The notes under the pieces: generated by a model | The model's input: the letters and a program-made list of their open reading frames with translations, nothing else | Database searches by the model: none | What the model was told of the DNA's origin: nothing | Source of the DNA: Mycobacterium barrassiae | Lineage (GTDB): Bacteria; Actinomycetota; Actinomycetes; Mycobacteriales; Mycobacteriaceae | Length of the DNA stretch: 64,000 nt | Reading direction: 5' to 3' | Assembly: GCF_025822765.1 (NCBI RefSeq) | Contig: NZ_JACKUK010000042.1 | Coordinates: 16,365 to 80,364, forward strand | Shown: piece after piece, positions 45,859 through 54,882 of the stretch | Position numbering within the stretch: the stretch's first letter is position 1 | How the letters are laid out: each line of letters starts with the position of its first letter | Program-made: the position numbers and the translations under genes

Positions 45859-47040
45859 TTACCGGTTAACCCTTGGCAGGCCGAGCGCGACCATGCCGAT
45901 GATGTCGCGCTGGATCTCGTTCGTGCCACCACCAAAGGTGAGGATGAGGCACGAGCGGTGCATGCGTTCGATACGTCCCCGTAGGAGCGCACCTTGCGTG
46001 TTCGTGCGCAGCGTGGCGGCGGTGCCGAGCACCTCCATCAGCAGTCGGTAGGCCTCGGTCGCCAGCTCTGTGCCGTACACCTTCGCCGCCGACGCGTCGG
46101 CAGGCGACGGCGCGGCGTCGTCCGCAGATGCCAGCTCCCAGTTGATGAGCTTGAGTACCTCGGCCTTGGCGTGCACGCGGGCCAGGTTGAGCTGGACCCA
46201 CTCCGAGTCGATCAGCCGGTTGCCGTGCACGTCCTTGGTGTTCTGCGCCCACTCCCGAACACCATTGAGCGCCACGAAGATCGGCTGCGCGGACACCAGC
46301 GCGACGCGTTCATGGTTGAGCTGATTGGTGACGAGCTTCCAGCCGCCGTTCTCCTCACCGACGAGGCTGGTCGCGGGTACCCGCACGTCCTGGTAATAGG
46401 TGGCGCTGGTGTCGACACCGGCCATGGTGTGCACCGGTGTCCACGAGAAGCCTTCTGCAGTGGTCGGCACGATGAGCATGGAGATGCCGCGGTGCTTCTT
46501 GGCCTCCGGATTGGTGCGCACCGCCAGCCATACGTAGTCGGCGTAGGCGATCAGGCTGGTCCACATCTTCTGGCCGTTGATCACGTATTCGTCGCCGTCG
46601 CGCACCGCGGTGGTCCGCAGCGCGGCGAGGTCGGTGCCTGCGCCGGGTTCGGAGTAGCCGATCGAGTAGTGCAGTTCGCCCGCGGCGATCTTGGGCAGGA
46701 AGAACTTCTTCTGTTCGTCGCTGCCGAAGTGCATGATCGTCGGCGCGACGCTGTTGATGGTCAGGAACGGGACGGGGACGTTCGCGATGGCGGCCTCGTC
46801 GTTGAAGATCAGGCCGTCCATCGGACTGCGCTCCTGACCGCCGTACTCCTTGGGCCACGAGAGCGTCAGCCAGCCGTCCTTACCCATCTGGGCGACGGTT
46901 TCGCGGTAGACGTTTCCCCGCCCCATCTCGCCGTCGCTGGCGGCCAACGCCTCGGCGCGCTCAGGGGTCATCAGCTTGGTGAAGTACGCCCGCAGCTCGC
47001 GGCGCAACTCCTCCTGCTCTGGGGTGTAGCCGATCCGCAT
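45859..47040 (-). CDS. fadE26: Acyl-CoA dehydrogenase FadE26 (ChsE4 subunit)
   Basis: FadE26 pairs with FadE27 in the first dehydrogenation of the cholesterol side chain. The 393-residue protein has a full acyl-CoA dehydrogenase fold: YTPEQEELRRELRAYFTKL, SIGYSEPGAGTDLAALRTTA in the middle domain, and LTFGGGTNEIQRDIIG at the C-terminus. The ATG complement is 47038-47040. It is first in the operon; the KstR operator lies 83 bp upstream and also faces divergent fdxD. Confidence 0.92.
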   Translation of the reverse strand: MRIGYTPEQEELRRELRAYFTKLMTPERAEALAASDGEMGRGNVYRETVAQMGKDGWLTLSWPKEYGGQERSPMDGLIFNDEAAIANVPVPFLTINSVAPTIMHFGSDEQKKFFLPKIAAGELHYSIGYSEPGAGTDLAALRTTAVRDGDEYVINGQKMWTSLIAYADYVWLAVRTNPEAKKHRGISMLIVPTTAEGFSWTPVHTMAGVDTSATYYQDVRVPATSLVGEENGGWKLVTNQLNHERVALVSAQPIFVALNGVREWAQNTKDVHGNRLIDSEWVQLNLARVHAKAEVLKLINWELASADDAAPSPADASAAKVYGTELATEAYRLLMEVLGTAATLRTNTQGALLRGRIERMHRSCLILTFGGGTNEIQRDIIGMVALGLPRVNR

Positions 47041-47123
47041 CGCCGTGTCCTAACTTCTCTATGAGGCACCGGTGCAAGTGCACCCGGGCTAGAACCGAAG
47101 TCCAGCCCGACTTCACCCCCGGT

Positions 47124-47137
47124 TGTAACACGTTCTA
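47124..47137. promoter_or_regulatory. KstR operator between fadE26 and fdxD
   Basis: The sequence tgtaacacgttcta fits the KstR consensus. It lies 83 bp from fadE26 and 65 bp from fdxD. A weaker half-site, tagaaccgaagtcc, lies at 47090-47103. Confidence 0.85.
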
Positions 47138-47202
47138 GTCTTGGGGTCCAGGCCGGTGCCACACTGGCTGCCCAAAGCAGCCCTGAGCGCGAGGAGTGCG
47201 TG

Positions 47203-47394
47203 ATGAGAGTGGAAGTGGACCGGGACCGGTGCGAGGGCAATGCCGTCTGCGTGGGAATTGCCCCCGACCTGTTCGATCTCGATGACGACGATTACGCCGT
47301 CGTGAAGGCGGACCCCGTACCGGCCGACCAGGAGGACTTGGCGGAGCAAGCCATCGCCGAGTGTCCGCGAGCAGCATTGATCCGAAGAGACTAG
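47203..47394 (+). CDS. fdxD: 3Fe-4S ferredoxin FdxD
   Basis: The 63-residue ferredoxin has Cys10, Cys16 and Cys54 (CEGNAVC, then ECPRAAL), the C-x5-C ... CP pattern of 3Fe-4S ferredoxins that feed P450s; CYP125 or CYP142 are natural partners here. An ATG at 47203 is preceded by GAGGAG; a GTG one codon earlier is also in frame. It leads the fdxD-hsd4A pair, as Rv3503c-Rv3502c. Confidence 0.92.
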   Translation: MRVEVDRDRCEGNAVCVGIAPDLFDLDDDDYAVVKADPVPADQEDLAEQAIAECPRAALIRRD

Positions 47395-47406
47395 AGGTAT
47401 TCATAA

Positions 47407-48315
47407 ATGACCGCAGATGCGACTGATCTTTCCGGCCGGGTCGCCGTGGTGACCGGGGCGGCCGCGGGGCTGGGCCGCGCCGAGGCCATCGGTCTTGCGC
47501 GGGCGGGCGCCACGGTGGTGGTCAACGACATCGGAGCTGCCCTGGACCGCTCCGACGTGATCGACGAGATCGTCGCTGCGGGATCGAAGGCGGTCGCGGT
47601 CGCCGGTGACATCAGCGAGCGGTCGACGGCTGATGAGCTGGTGACCACCGCCGACGGTCTCGGCGGATTGAGCATCGTCGTGAACAACGCAGGCATCACC
47701 CGCGACCGCATGTTGTTCAACATGTCCGACGAGGACTGGGACGCGGTGATCGCCGTTCATCTGCGTGGGCACTTCCTGCTGACCCGCAATGCGGCGACGT
47801 ACTGGCGCGCCAAGGCCAAGGAGGGTGACGGCCAGGTCTATGGCCGCGTCATCAACACGTCGTCGGAGGCGGGCCTGGTGGGGCCGGTCGGTCAGGCCAA
47901 TTACGGGGCAGCCAAAGCCGGTATCACCGCACTCACGCTGACGATGGCGCGCGCGCTCGAGCGGTACGGCGTCCGCGCCAACGCGATCGCGCCGCGAGCC
48001 CGCACCGCGATGACCGCCGACGTGTTCGGCGAAGCGCCCGAGCTGGCCGAGGGTGAGATCGACAGCCTGTCGCCCGAGCATGTCGTGACGTTGGTGAGGT
48101 TCCTGGCCTCGCCCGCCGCGCACGACGTCAACGGACAGCTCTTCATCGTTTACGGGCCGACGGTGACTCTGGTGGCGGCGCCGACCGTGGCGGCTCAGTT
48201 CAATGCGTCAGGCGATGCGTGGGATCCGGGGGACCTGTCTGATCTTTTGCGGAACTACTTTGCCAGCCGAGAATCCGACGCGAATTTCGCTGCGACGGGA
48301 CTCATGAGTTCGTAG
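47407..48315 (+). CDS. hsd4A: Hsd4A-type SDR (steroid / hydroxyacyl-CoA dehydrogenase)
   Basis: The 302-residue classical SDR corresponds to Rv3502c. It has VVTGAAAGLGRAEAIGLA at the cofactor site, VNNAGITRDRMLFNMSDEDW and the catalytic NYGAAKAGITAL. Hsd4A of M. neoaurum acts as both a 17-beta-hydroxysteroid and a beta-hydroxyacyl-CoA dehydrogenase in side-chain degradation. It starts 12 bp after fdxD. The 267 bp to yrbE4A hold the mce4 promoter region. Confidence 0.88.
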   Translation: MTADATDLSGRVAVVTGAAAGLGRAEAIGLARAGATVVVNDIGAALDRSDVIDEIVAAGSKAVAVAGDISERSTADELVTTADGLGGLSIVVNNAGITRDRMLFNMSDEDWDAVIAVHLRGHFLLTRNAATYWRAKAKEGDGQVYGRVINTSSEAGLVGPVGQANYGAAKAGITALTLTMARALERYGVRANAIAPRARTAMTADVFGEAPELAEGEIDSLSPEHVVTLVRFLASPAAHDVNGQLFIVYGPTVTLVAAPTVAAQFNASGDAWDPGDLSDLLRNYFASRESDANFAATGLMSS

Positions 48316-48349
48316 GATTCACAGTCTCGGGCACGGGTGAGAACAGCAC

Positions 48350-48363
48350 TAGAACACGTTCTA
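48350..48363. promoter_or_regulatory. KstR operator, distal site of the mce4 promoter region
   Basis: The palindrome tagaacacgttcta is a perfect match to the KstR consensus. It is 34 bp beyond the hsd4A stop and about 80 bp upstream of the mce4 -35. Confidence 0.88.
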
Positions 48364-48430
48364 ACATGACCTGGGTCACACCCCGTCTGACCAGCACGAA
48401 TATGACAATTTTGACTAGTTTTGTCGTTCT

Positions 48431-48460
48431 TTGACACTGCGAACTTGTTCTAGTTAATAT
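48431..48460 (+). promoter_or_regulatory. mce4 promoter with second KstR-like operator in the spacer
   Basis: A consensus -35 TTGACA (48431-48436) and -10 TAATAT (48455-48460) are 18 bp apart. Between them gcgaacttgttcta (48439-48452) has the AACnnGTT core of KstR. Transcription should start near 48467, leaving an untranslated leader of about 115 bases before yrbE4A. The hexamers are strong by eye, but no start has been mapped. Confidence 0.75.
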
Positions 48461-48582
48461 GATCCGGCTCACTAAGAGCAGTGCTTAAACCAGGGCTGAA
48501 AGCCTGCCGCCGCGGCGATAAACGACGCCTTCGCCAAACGCGCGCATGCCGGAGGCCCCCGCCCCGAGAACGGAGCCCGAGG

Positions 48583-49344
48583 TTGATCGAACAGCTCGCG
48601 GCGCCGACCCGGGCCGTGGGCGGATTCTTCGAAATGTCGATGGACACTTTCGTCAAGATCTTCCGGCGGCCCTTTCAATTTCGCGAGTACCTCGAACAGA
48701 CATGGATGATCGCGAAGGTCTCGCTCATTCCGACGCTGCTGATCTCGATTCCGTTCACGGTGCTGGTGGCGTTCACCCTCAACATCCTGCTGCGTGAAAT
48801 CGGTGCCGCGGACCTGTCCGGTTCCGGTACCGCGTTCGGCACGGTGACTCAGCTCGGTCCGATCTCCACCGTGCTCGTCATCGCCGGTGCCGGCGCGACG
48901 GCGATCTGCGCCGATCTCGGTGCACGCACCATCCGTGAGGAGATCGATGCGATGCGCGTGCTCGGCATCGATCCCATTCAACGGCTCGTCGTGCCGCGCG
49001 TGCTGGCATCGACCACGGTGGCGCTTCTGCTCAACGGCCTGGTCATCGCGATCGGCCTGATCGGCGGCTATGTGTTCTCCGTACTGCTGCAGGGCGTGAA
49101 CCCAGGCGCGTTCATCAACGGTCTGACGATCCTCACCGGGTTGGGCGAGTTGGTGATCTCAGAGGTCAAGGCGCTGTTGTTCGGTGTGATGGCCGGCCTC
49201 GTCGGCTGCTATCGCGGCCTCACGGTCAAGGGCGGACCCAAAGGTGTCGGAGAGGCCGTCAACGAGACCGTAATCTATGCGTTCATATGTCTGTTCGTGA
49301 TCAACGTCCTGATGACGGCGATCGGCGTCCGGGTCCTCGGATGA
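48583..49344 (+). CDS. yrbE4A: YrbE4A, MlaE-type permease subunit of the Mce4 sterol importer
   Basis: YrbE4A and YrbE4B form the membrane permease of the Mce4 transporter, powered by the MceG ATPase encoded elsewhere. The 253-residue protein has about five membrane helices and the MlaE signature REEIDAMRVLGIDPIQRLVVP. The start is TTG 48583, giving LIEQLAAPTRAVGGFFE, which matches the length of the Mtb protein; the frame is open to 48481 but that extension is basic and unconserved. GGAG lies 12 bp upstream. It is the first gene of the eight-gene mce4 operon plus two accessory genes. Confidence 0.94.
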   Translation: MIEQLAAPTRAVGGFFEMSMDTFVKIFRRPFQFREYLEQTWMIAKVSLIPTLLISIPFTVLVAFTLNILLREIGAADLSGSGTAFGTVTQLGPISTVLVIAGAGATAICADLGARTIREEIDAMRVLGIDPIQRLVVPRVLASTTVALLLNGLVIAIGLIGGYVFSVLLQGVNPGAFINGLTILTGLGELVISEVKALLFGVMAGLVGCYRGLTVKGGPKGVGEAVNETVIYAFICLFVINVLMTAIGVRVLG

Positions 49345-50195
49345 GCGAACTGGGGAATTACGATCTCACGCTGCGGATGCGGCGGGCCTTCCAATGGCTG
49401 CCGCGCGCCGTCGACTCGTTCGGCGAGCAGGCGCTGTTCTACGCCGAGTCGCTCCGATACATCCCAAACGCGTTGCGGCGCTACCACAAGGAGACGTTGC
49501 GGCTGATCGCGGAGATGACGCTGGGTACCGGAGCGCTCATCCTCATCGGTGGCACGGTCGGCGTCGCGGCCTTCCTCACGCTCGCCTCCGGCGGCGTCAT
49601 CGCGGTGCAGGGTTACGAGTCGCTGGGCAACATCGGTATCGAAGCGCTGACCGGGTTCCTGTCCGCGTATCTCAACGTCCGCATCGTCGCGCCCATCATC
49701 GCGGGCATTGCGCTTGCCGCCACCATCGGCGCCGGCACTACCGCCCAGCTTGGCGCGATGCGTATCGCCGAGGAGATCGACGCCGTCGAATCGATGGCCG
49801 TGCACTCTGTGTCCTACATGGTGTCCACCCGCATCGTCGCCGGCCTGGTCGCGATCATTCCGCTGTACTCGTTGGCGACGTTGGCCGCGTTCTTTTCTGC
49901 GCGCACCATCACCGTGTACGTCAACGGACAGTCCGCCGGACTCTACGACCACTACTTCAACACGTTCCTGATTCCGAACGACCTACTGTGGTCGTTCGCT
50001 CAGGCCATCGTGATGGCGGTCGCGGTGATGCTGGTGCATACGTACTACGGCTTCAACGCATCTGGCGGACCTGTCGGCGTCGGCATCGCCGTCGGTAAAG
50101 CGGTCCGGACGTCGCTGATCGTGGTCGTCATCATCACCCTGTTCATTTCCCTCGGCGTCTACGGCGCCACCGGCAACTTCAACCTTTCGGGCTAG
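49341..50195 (+). CDS. yrbE4B: YrbE4B, second MlaE-type permease subunit
   Basis: The 284-residue protein has the same five-helix permease fold with the motif AEEIDAVESMAVHSVSYMV in place of the EE-box region of YrbE4A. The ATG at 49341 overlaps the yrbE4A stop as ATGA; an ATG 54 bases upstream lies inside yrbE4A. mce4A begins 11 bp later. Confidence 0.94.
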   Translation: MSELGNYDLTLRMRRAFQWLPRAVDSFGEQALFYAESLRYIPNALRRYHKETLRLIAEMTLGTGALILIGGTVGVAAFLTLASGGVIAVQGYESLGNIGIEALTGFLSAYLNVRIVAPIIAGIALAATIGAGTTAQLGAMRIAEEIDAVESMAVHSVSYMVSTRIVAGLVAIIPLYSLATLAAFFSARTITVYVNGQSAGLYDHYFNTFLIPNDLLWSFAQAIVMAVAVMLVHTYYGFNASGGPVGVGIAVGKAVRTSLIVVVIITLFISLGVYGATGNFNLSG

Positions 50196-50206
50196 CGGGA
50201 GAGAAC

Positions 50207-51397
50207 GTGTCGAGGACTGTCGCGATAAGGATCGCCGCCCTGGTGCTGGCGGCGATCATCGTGGCGTTCACGGTGTTCACCTATCTCGCCTACAGCGCCG
50301 CGTTCACACCGACCGAAACCGTGACGGTGAACTCGTCACGAGCCGGTCTGGTGATGGACAAGGAAGCCAAGGTCAAGTACCGCGGCATCCAGATCGGCAA
50401 GGTCGAAGACATCAGCTATTCCGGTGATCATGCGACGTTGACGCTCGCCATCAACCGTGACCAGATGCGCTACGTCCCGTCGAACGCGCCCGTACGTATC
50501 GGCAGCACAACGGTGTTCGGTGCGAAGTCGGTGGAGTTCCTCGCGCCGCCGCAGCCGTCCGGTACGTCACTGCGCCCAGGAGCCGTCGTCCAGGCCGAGT
50601 CGGTGCAGCTGGAAGCCAACACGTTGTTCCAGACGCTGATCGACGTGCTCAACAAGATCAATCCGATACACCTGAACGCGACCATGTCGGCCCTCGCCGA
50701 GGGTTTGCGTGGTCACGGTGATGACTTCGGCTCCACCATGGCGGGCCTGAATCAATATCTCGCAGAGTTGAACCCGAAGCTGCCGACGGTTGAGACTCTT
50801 CTCTCACAGACAGCGACGGTGGCGAACATCTACGGCGATGCCGGCCCCGATCTGGTCACCGTGATCAACAATGCGCCCATCATCAGCAAGACGATCGTCG
50901 ATGAGAAAGAGAACCTGAACGCGACGTTGCTCGCGACAATCGGGTTGGCGGAAGAGGGATCCGCGACGCTGGAGCCGGGGGCAGATGACTACATCGCCGC
51001 GATCCAGCGGTTGCGGGCGCCCTTGAAGGTGCTCGGCGACTACTCACCCGAATTCGGCTGCATAATCCAAGGCGTTGCCATCGGTAACCAGCGAGGCGCA
51101 TCCATCCTCGGCGGCATGAAGCCCGGCGCGATGGTCAGTTCCAGCTTCGTGCTGGGTGTTCCGTCCTACACCTACCCCGAGAGCCTGCCGATCGTGAACG
51201 CGACGGGTGGTCCGAACTGCCGCGGTCTTCCCAACATCCCCAGCCTGCAGTACGGCGGTACGTTCTTCAGGTCACCGTTCCTGGTCACCGACAACGCGTA
51301 CATCCCTTACGAGCCGTTCACCGAGGTGCAGGTCGACGCCCCATCGACGTTCCAGTTCCTGTTCAACGGTGCATTCGCAGAACGGGATGATTTCTGA
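50207..51397 (+). CDS. mce4A: Mce4A, MlaD-type sterol transporter subunit
   Basis: Mce4A is one of six MCE-fold proteins that form the periplasmic sterol conduit. The 396-residue protein has an N-terminal signal-anchor helix (about 8-30), an MCE/MlaD domain (about 38-115: VKYRGIQIGKVEDISYSGD) and a long helical region ending in a Pro-poor tail. The start is GTG 50207 after GGGAGAGAAC. The TGA overlaps the mce4B ATG by 1 bp. Confidence 0.93.
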   Translation: MSRTVAIRIAALVLAAIIVAFTVFTYLAYSAAFTPTETVTVNSSRAGLVMDKEAKVKYRGIQIGKVEDISYSGDHATLTLAINRDQMRYVPSNAPVRIGSTTVFGAKSVEFLAPPQPSGTSLRPGAVVQAESVQLEANTLFQTLIDVLNKINPIHLNATMSALAEGLRGHGDDFGSTMAGLNQYLAELNPKLPTVETLLSQTATVANIYGDAGPDLVTVINNAPIISKTIVDEKENLNATLLATIGLAEEGSATLEPGADDYIAAIQRLRAPLKVLGDYSPEFGCIIQGVAIGNQRGASILGGMKPGAMVSSSFVLGVPSYTYPESLPIVNATGGPNCRGLPNIPSLQYGGTFFRSPFLVTDNAYIPYEPFTEVQVDAPSTFQFLFNGAFAERDDF

Positions 51398-52431
51398 TGA
51401 GCCACCGGGGAGTCCTCATCAAGGTGAGCATCTTCGTGGTGGTCATGTTGGTGGTCGCCGCCGGTTTGGTGGTGATCTTCGGCGAGTTCCGCTTCTCTGC
51501 CACGAATCGCTATCACGCCACGTTCACCGACGCCTCGCACCTCGAAGGCGGCAACGACGTGCGGATCGCCGGCGTTCCGGTGGGCACCGTCGAGGATGTG
51601 AAGCTGAATCCCGACAACACTGTCGACGTGGCCTTCACGCTCGACAAGAAGTATCAGGTGTACACGTCGACGCGAGCGATGATCCGCTATGAAAACCTGG
51701 TCGGCGACCGATTCATGGAGATCACCTCTGGTCCTGGCGAACTTCGTAAACTCCCCAAAGGCAGCACCATTCCGAAGCAGAACACGCAGCCGGCACTCGA
51801 TCTCGACGCGCTGCTCGGTGGCCTGCGTCCGGTGGTGAAGGGGCTCAATGGTGAGCAGGTCGGCCAGATCAGCAATGCGATCCTCGAGTTGCTGCAGGGC
51901 GAGGGGGGTGCGCTGTCTCGACTGCTTTCGGAGACAGGAACATTCAGCCAGACCCTGGGTGATCGCTATGAAGTGATTTCAGGGGTGATCCAGAATCTCA
52001 ACCAGGTGTTGGGCACCATCGACGAGAAGAGCGTGGAGTTCGACGCCAGCATCGACGAGCTTCAGAAGCTGGTCACCGGACTGTCGGAAGGCCGGGATCC
52101 GATCGCGGGGGCCATTCCGCCGCTGGCGTCGGCCGAAAATGACCTGACCGACATGCTGGTCAATTCACGGCGGCCGCTGCAGGGTGTGCTCGAGAACCTG
52201 CGCCCGCTGTCGACCGAGCTCGACACCCGCAAGGCCGAGGTCAATCGGGTCCTCGAACCATTGGCCGAGAACTACCTACGGCTCAATTCGCTTGGTGCGT
52301 ACGGGTCGTACTTCAACTACTACATCTGCGAAGCGAAACTGAAATTCAACGGACCGGCAGGCAGCGACATCTTCCTACCGATCGGTGGCGTCCCCGATCC
52401 GTCGAAGGGCAGGTGCTCTGAAAATGGATAA
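51397..52431 (+). CDS. mce4B: Mce4B, MlaD-type sterol transporter subunit
   Basis: The 344-residue protein has one N-terminal membrane helix (about 8-30), an MCE domain (about 35-115: VRIAGVPVGTVEDVKLNPD) and helical repeats (about 125-290). It overlaps mce4A by 1 bp and mce4C by 8 bp, so the whole cassette is translationally coupled. Confidence 0.93.
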   Translation: MSHRGVLIKVSIFVVVMLVVAAGLVVIFGEFRFSATNRYHATFTDASHLEGGNDVRIAGVPVGTVEDVKLNPDNTVDVAFTLDKKYQVYTSTRAMIRYENLVGDRFMEITSGPGELRKLPKGSTIPKQNTQPALDLDALLGGLRPVVKGLNGEQVGQISNAILELLQGEGGALSRLLSETGTFSQTLGDRYEVISGVIQNLNQVLGTIDEKSVEFDASIDELQKLVTGLSEGRDPIAGAIPPLASAENDLTDMLVNSRRPLQGVLENLRPLSTELDTRKAEVNRVLEPLAENYLRLNSLGAYGSYFNYYICEAKLKFNGPAGSDIFLPIGGVPDPSKGRCSENG

Positions 52432-53470
52432 GACGATTCGGGCAGGCATTTTCGGCATCGCCGTGGTGGTGTGTGTTCTGCTGGTCGCGTTCGGCTACAA
52501 CACGCTCCCGTTCTATCCGCAGGGCAAGTCCTACGAGGCCTTCTTCGCCGATGCCGGTGGCATCTCGCCAGGCAACGACGTCAACATCTCCGGCATCACG
52601 GTGGGCAAGGTGACCGACGTCGGCCTGGCCGGCGAGACCGCAAAGGTGACATTTACCGTCGACCGCAAGATCAGGTTGGGGGATCAGACGCTCGTCTCGA
52701 TCCGGACCGACACCGTCTTGGGGGAGCGGTCGCTTGGCGTCGTCCCACAGGGCAGCGGGTCGGTGGATTCGATTCCGTTGGCCCGCACCACAGTTCCGTA
52801 CACCTTGAACATGGCACTGCAGGATCTCGGCCAGAACTCCGCTTCGCTCAACAAGGACCAGCTGACGCAGGCGTTGCGCGTGCTGACCGACTCCTTCCGC
52901 GACGCGACGCCTGAGCTTCGTCGCACGCTCGACGGGGTCGCGGAGTTGTCGCGCAGCATCAACGCCAATGATGAAGCGCTGGGCCAGCTGCTCGCCCGCG
53001 CGAAGTCGGTGACCGCAGTGGTCGCCGACCGGGCCACTCAGGTGAATCAGCTCGTCAACGACGGCAACCTGCTCTTCGCCGCGCTCGACGAACGGCGCAC
53101 CGCGCTGAGCAATCTGATCGCCGGCATCGACGATGTGTCACAGCAGATTTCGGGATTTGTGGCCGACAACCGCCGCGAGTTCGGCCCGGCACTGAAGAAA
53201 CTCAATCTGGTGCTGGACAACCTGCTTGAACGACGTGAGCACATCAGCGAAGCACTGAAGCGGTTGCCGCCGTACGCGACCGCCCTCGGCGAGTCGGTCG
53301 GCTCGGCCCCGGGCTTCATGGTCAACCTGCCCAACGCGATACCGAACAACACGCAGGAGGCCCTACTGCTGGACCTCTACTTCCAGCCGGGCAAGATTCC
53401 CGACAGCCTCTCTGACCTGCTGCGCGGCTTCCTGTCCGAGCGCATCATCATAAGGCCGAAGAACCCATGA
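52424..53470 (+). CDS. mce4C: Mce4C, MlaD-type sterol transporter subunit
   Basis: The 348-residue protein begins MDKTIRAGIFGIAVVVC at ATG 52424, which lies inside the end of mce4B; a 13-codon upstream extension is not conserved. It has an N-terminal membrane helix, an MCE domain (about 32-110: VNISGITVGKVTDVGLAG) and a coiled helical region (about 130-280). Its stop overlaps the mce4D start as ATGA. Confidence 0.93.
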   Translation: MDKTIRAGIFGIAVVVCVLLVAFGYNTLPFYPQGKSYEAFFADAGGISPGNDVNISGITVGKVTDVGLAGETAKVTFTVDRKIRLGDQTLVSIRTDTVLGERSLGVVPQGSGSVDSIPLARTTVPYTLNMALQDLGQNSASLNKDQLTQALRVLTDSFRDATPELRRTLDGVAELSRSINANDEALGQLLARAKSVTAVVADRATQVNQLVNDGNLLFAALDERRTALSNLIAGIDDVSQQISGFVADNRREFGPALKKLNLVLDNLLERREHISEALKRLPPYATALGESVGSAPGFMVNLPNAIPNNTQEALLLDLYFQPGKIPDSLSDLLRGFLSERIIIRPKNP

Positions 53471-54882
53471 GCCGCCTGCTGCGTTTCGGGATCATCGGCG
53501 CACTTGTGGTGGCGCTGATCGGTGGCGTGTCCGTGATCTGGCCACGGGTGTCCACCTACCGGGTGGACGGATACTTCACCTCCGCTTCGGGCCTGTACCC
53601 GGGTGACGAAGTCCGCGTCGTCGGCGTTCCGATCGGCACGATCGAATCGATCGAACCGCAGGCCGACGCCGTCAAGGTCACCATGAGGCTGAAGGACGGC
53701 GTCAAAGTCCCTGCCGACGCGCGCGCGGTGATCATGGCGCCGAACCTGGTGTCCGCGCGGTTCATCCAGCTGACTCCTGTTTACCAACAGGGCGCCGAGA
53801 TGCAGGACGGCGGCAGAATCGACCTCAACCGCACGGCGGTGCCCGTGGAGTGGGACGAGGTCAAGACCGAGCTGACCAGGCTCAGCCAGCAACTCGGACC
53901 CTCGTCGGGTCAGGTTCAGGGGCCGCTGAGCGAGTTCGTCAATCAGGCCGCCGATACGTTCGACGGCAACGGTGATTCGTTCCGGCAGGCCTTGCGGGAA
54001 CTGTCACAGACGGCGGGGCGGCTCGGTGACTCGAGCACCGACCTGTTCGACACGGTGAAGAACCTGCAGATACTGGTCGACGCGCTGTCGAAGAGCAACG
54101 AGCAGATCGTCCAATTCAGTGGACATCTGGCCTCGGTCTCTCAGGTGCTGGCCGACAGCTCGGTGGGCTTGAACGACACCCTGGGCAGTCTCAACCAGGC
54201 GCTGTCGGACGTGCGTGGATTCCTCGACGAGAACAACGAGGTTCTGGTCGCCAACATCGACCGGTTGACCGACTTCACCAGCATTCTGACCAACCAGACC
54301 GACGACGTCGAGCAGATACTGCACGTACTGCCGAACGCGATGGCGAACTTCTACAACATCTACAACCCCGCACAGGGCACGGCCAACGGCGTTCTCGGTC
54401 TGCCGGAGTTCGCCAACCCGGTGCAGTTCATCTGCGGGAACTTCGACGGCGCGGGAACGCCCGACTACGATAAGCGTGCCGAGATCTGCCGCCAGCGGAT
54501 GGCGCCGGTGCTGAAGCGCCTCGCGATGAACTACCCGCCCTTCATGGAGCACGGGATCAACACGATCACCGCCTACAAGGGGCAGGTCATCTACGACACC
54601 CCGGCGACCGAAGCCAAGGCGAAAACCTATATCCCGTACCTGGAGTGGATTCCCGCCGACGGCCGGTTCCCGCCGCGTGCAGGCAACGAAGGCGACCCCA
54701 GCGCGTTGCTGCTGCCCCAGAGCCCGGCTCCCGGACCGCCGCCGCCGGCGCAGCCGTACACGCTCGGGCCAGTGATACTGCCGCCGGGACCCGCGCCTGC
54801 CGGTCCGCCACCCGGCCCGGCTCCCGGTCCGCCCCCTGGTCCGCTTCCGGCCGAGGCCGCTGCCCCGGGAGGTGGGGGATGA
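53467..54882 (+). CDS. mce4D: Mce4D, MlaD-type sterol transporter subunit with Pro-rich tail
   Basis: The 471-residue protein has an N-terminal membrane helix, an MCE domain (about 30-110: VRVVGVPIGTIESIEPQAD), a helical region (about 130-290) and a C-terminal domain with two Cys (FICGNF, EICRQRM). The last about 60 residues are Pro/Ala/Gly-rich (PGPPPGPLPAEAAAPGGGG type) and probably reach through the cell wall. It overlaps mce4C and mce4E by 4 bp each. Confidence 0.93.
   Translation: MSRLLRFGIIGALVVALIGGVSVIWPRVSTYRVDGYFTSASGLYPGDEVRVVGVPIGTIESIEPQADAVKVTMRLKDGVKVPADARAVIMAPNLVSARFIQLTPVYQQGAEMQDGGRIDLNRTAVPVEWDEVKTELTRLSQQLGPSSGQVQGPLSEFVNQAADTFDGNGDSFRQALRELSQTAGRLGDSSTDLFDTVKNLQILVDALSKSNEQIVQFSGHLASVSQVLADSSVGLNDTLGSLNQALSDVRGFLDENNEVLVANIDRLTDFTSILTNQTDDVEQILHVLPNAMANFYNIYNPAQGTANGVLGLPEFANPVQFICGNFDGAGTPDYDKRAEICRQRMAPVLKRLAMNYPPFMEHGINTITAYKGQVIYDTPATEAKAKTYIPYLEWIPADGRFPPRAGNEGDPSALLLPQSPAPGPPPPAQPYTLGPVILPPGPAPAGPPPGPAPGPPPGPLPAEAAAPGGGG

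Noticed and set aside
54780-54880. Apparent short tandem repeats (CCGGTCCGCC-like)
   Set aside because: They encode the Pro/Gly-rich tail of Mce4D in frame and are explained by codon repetition, not by a satellite or CRISPR array.
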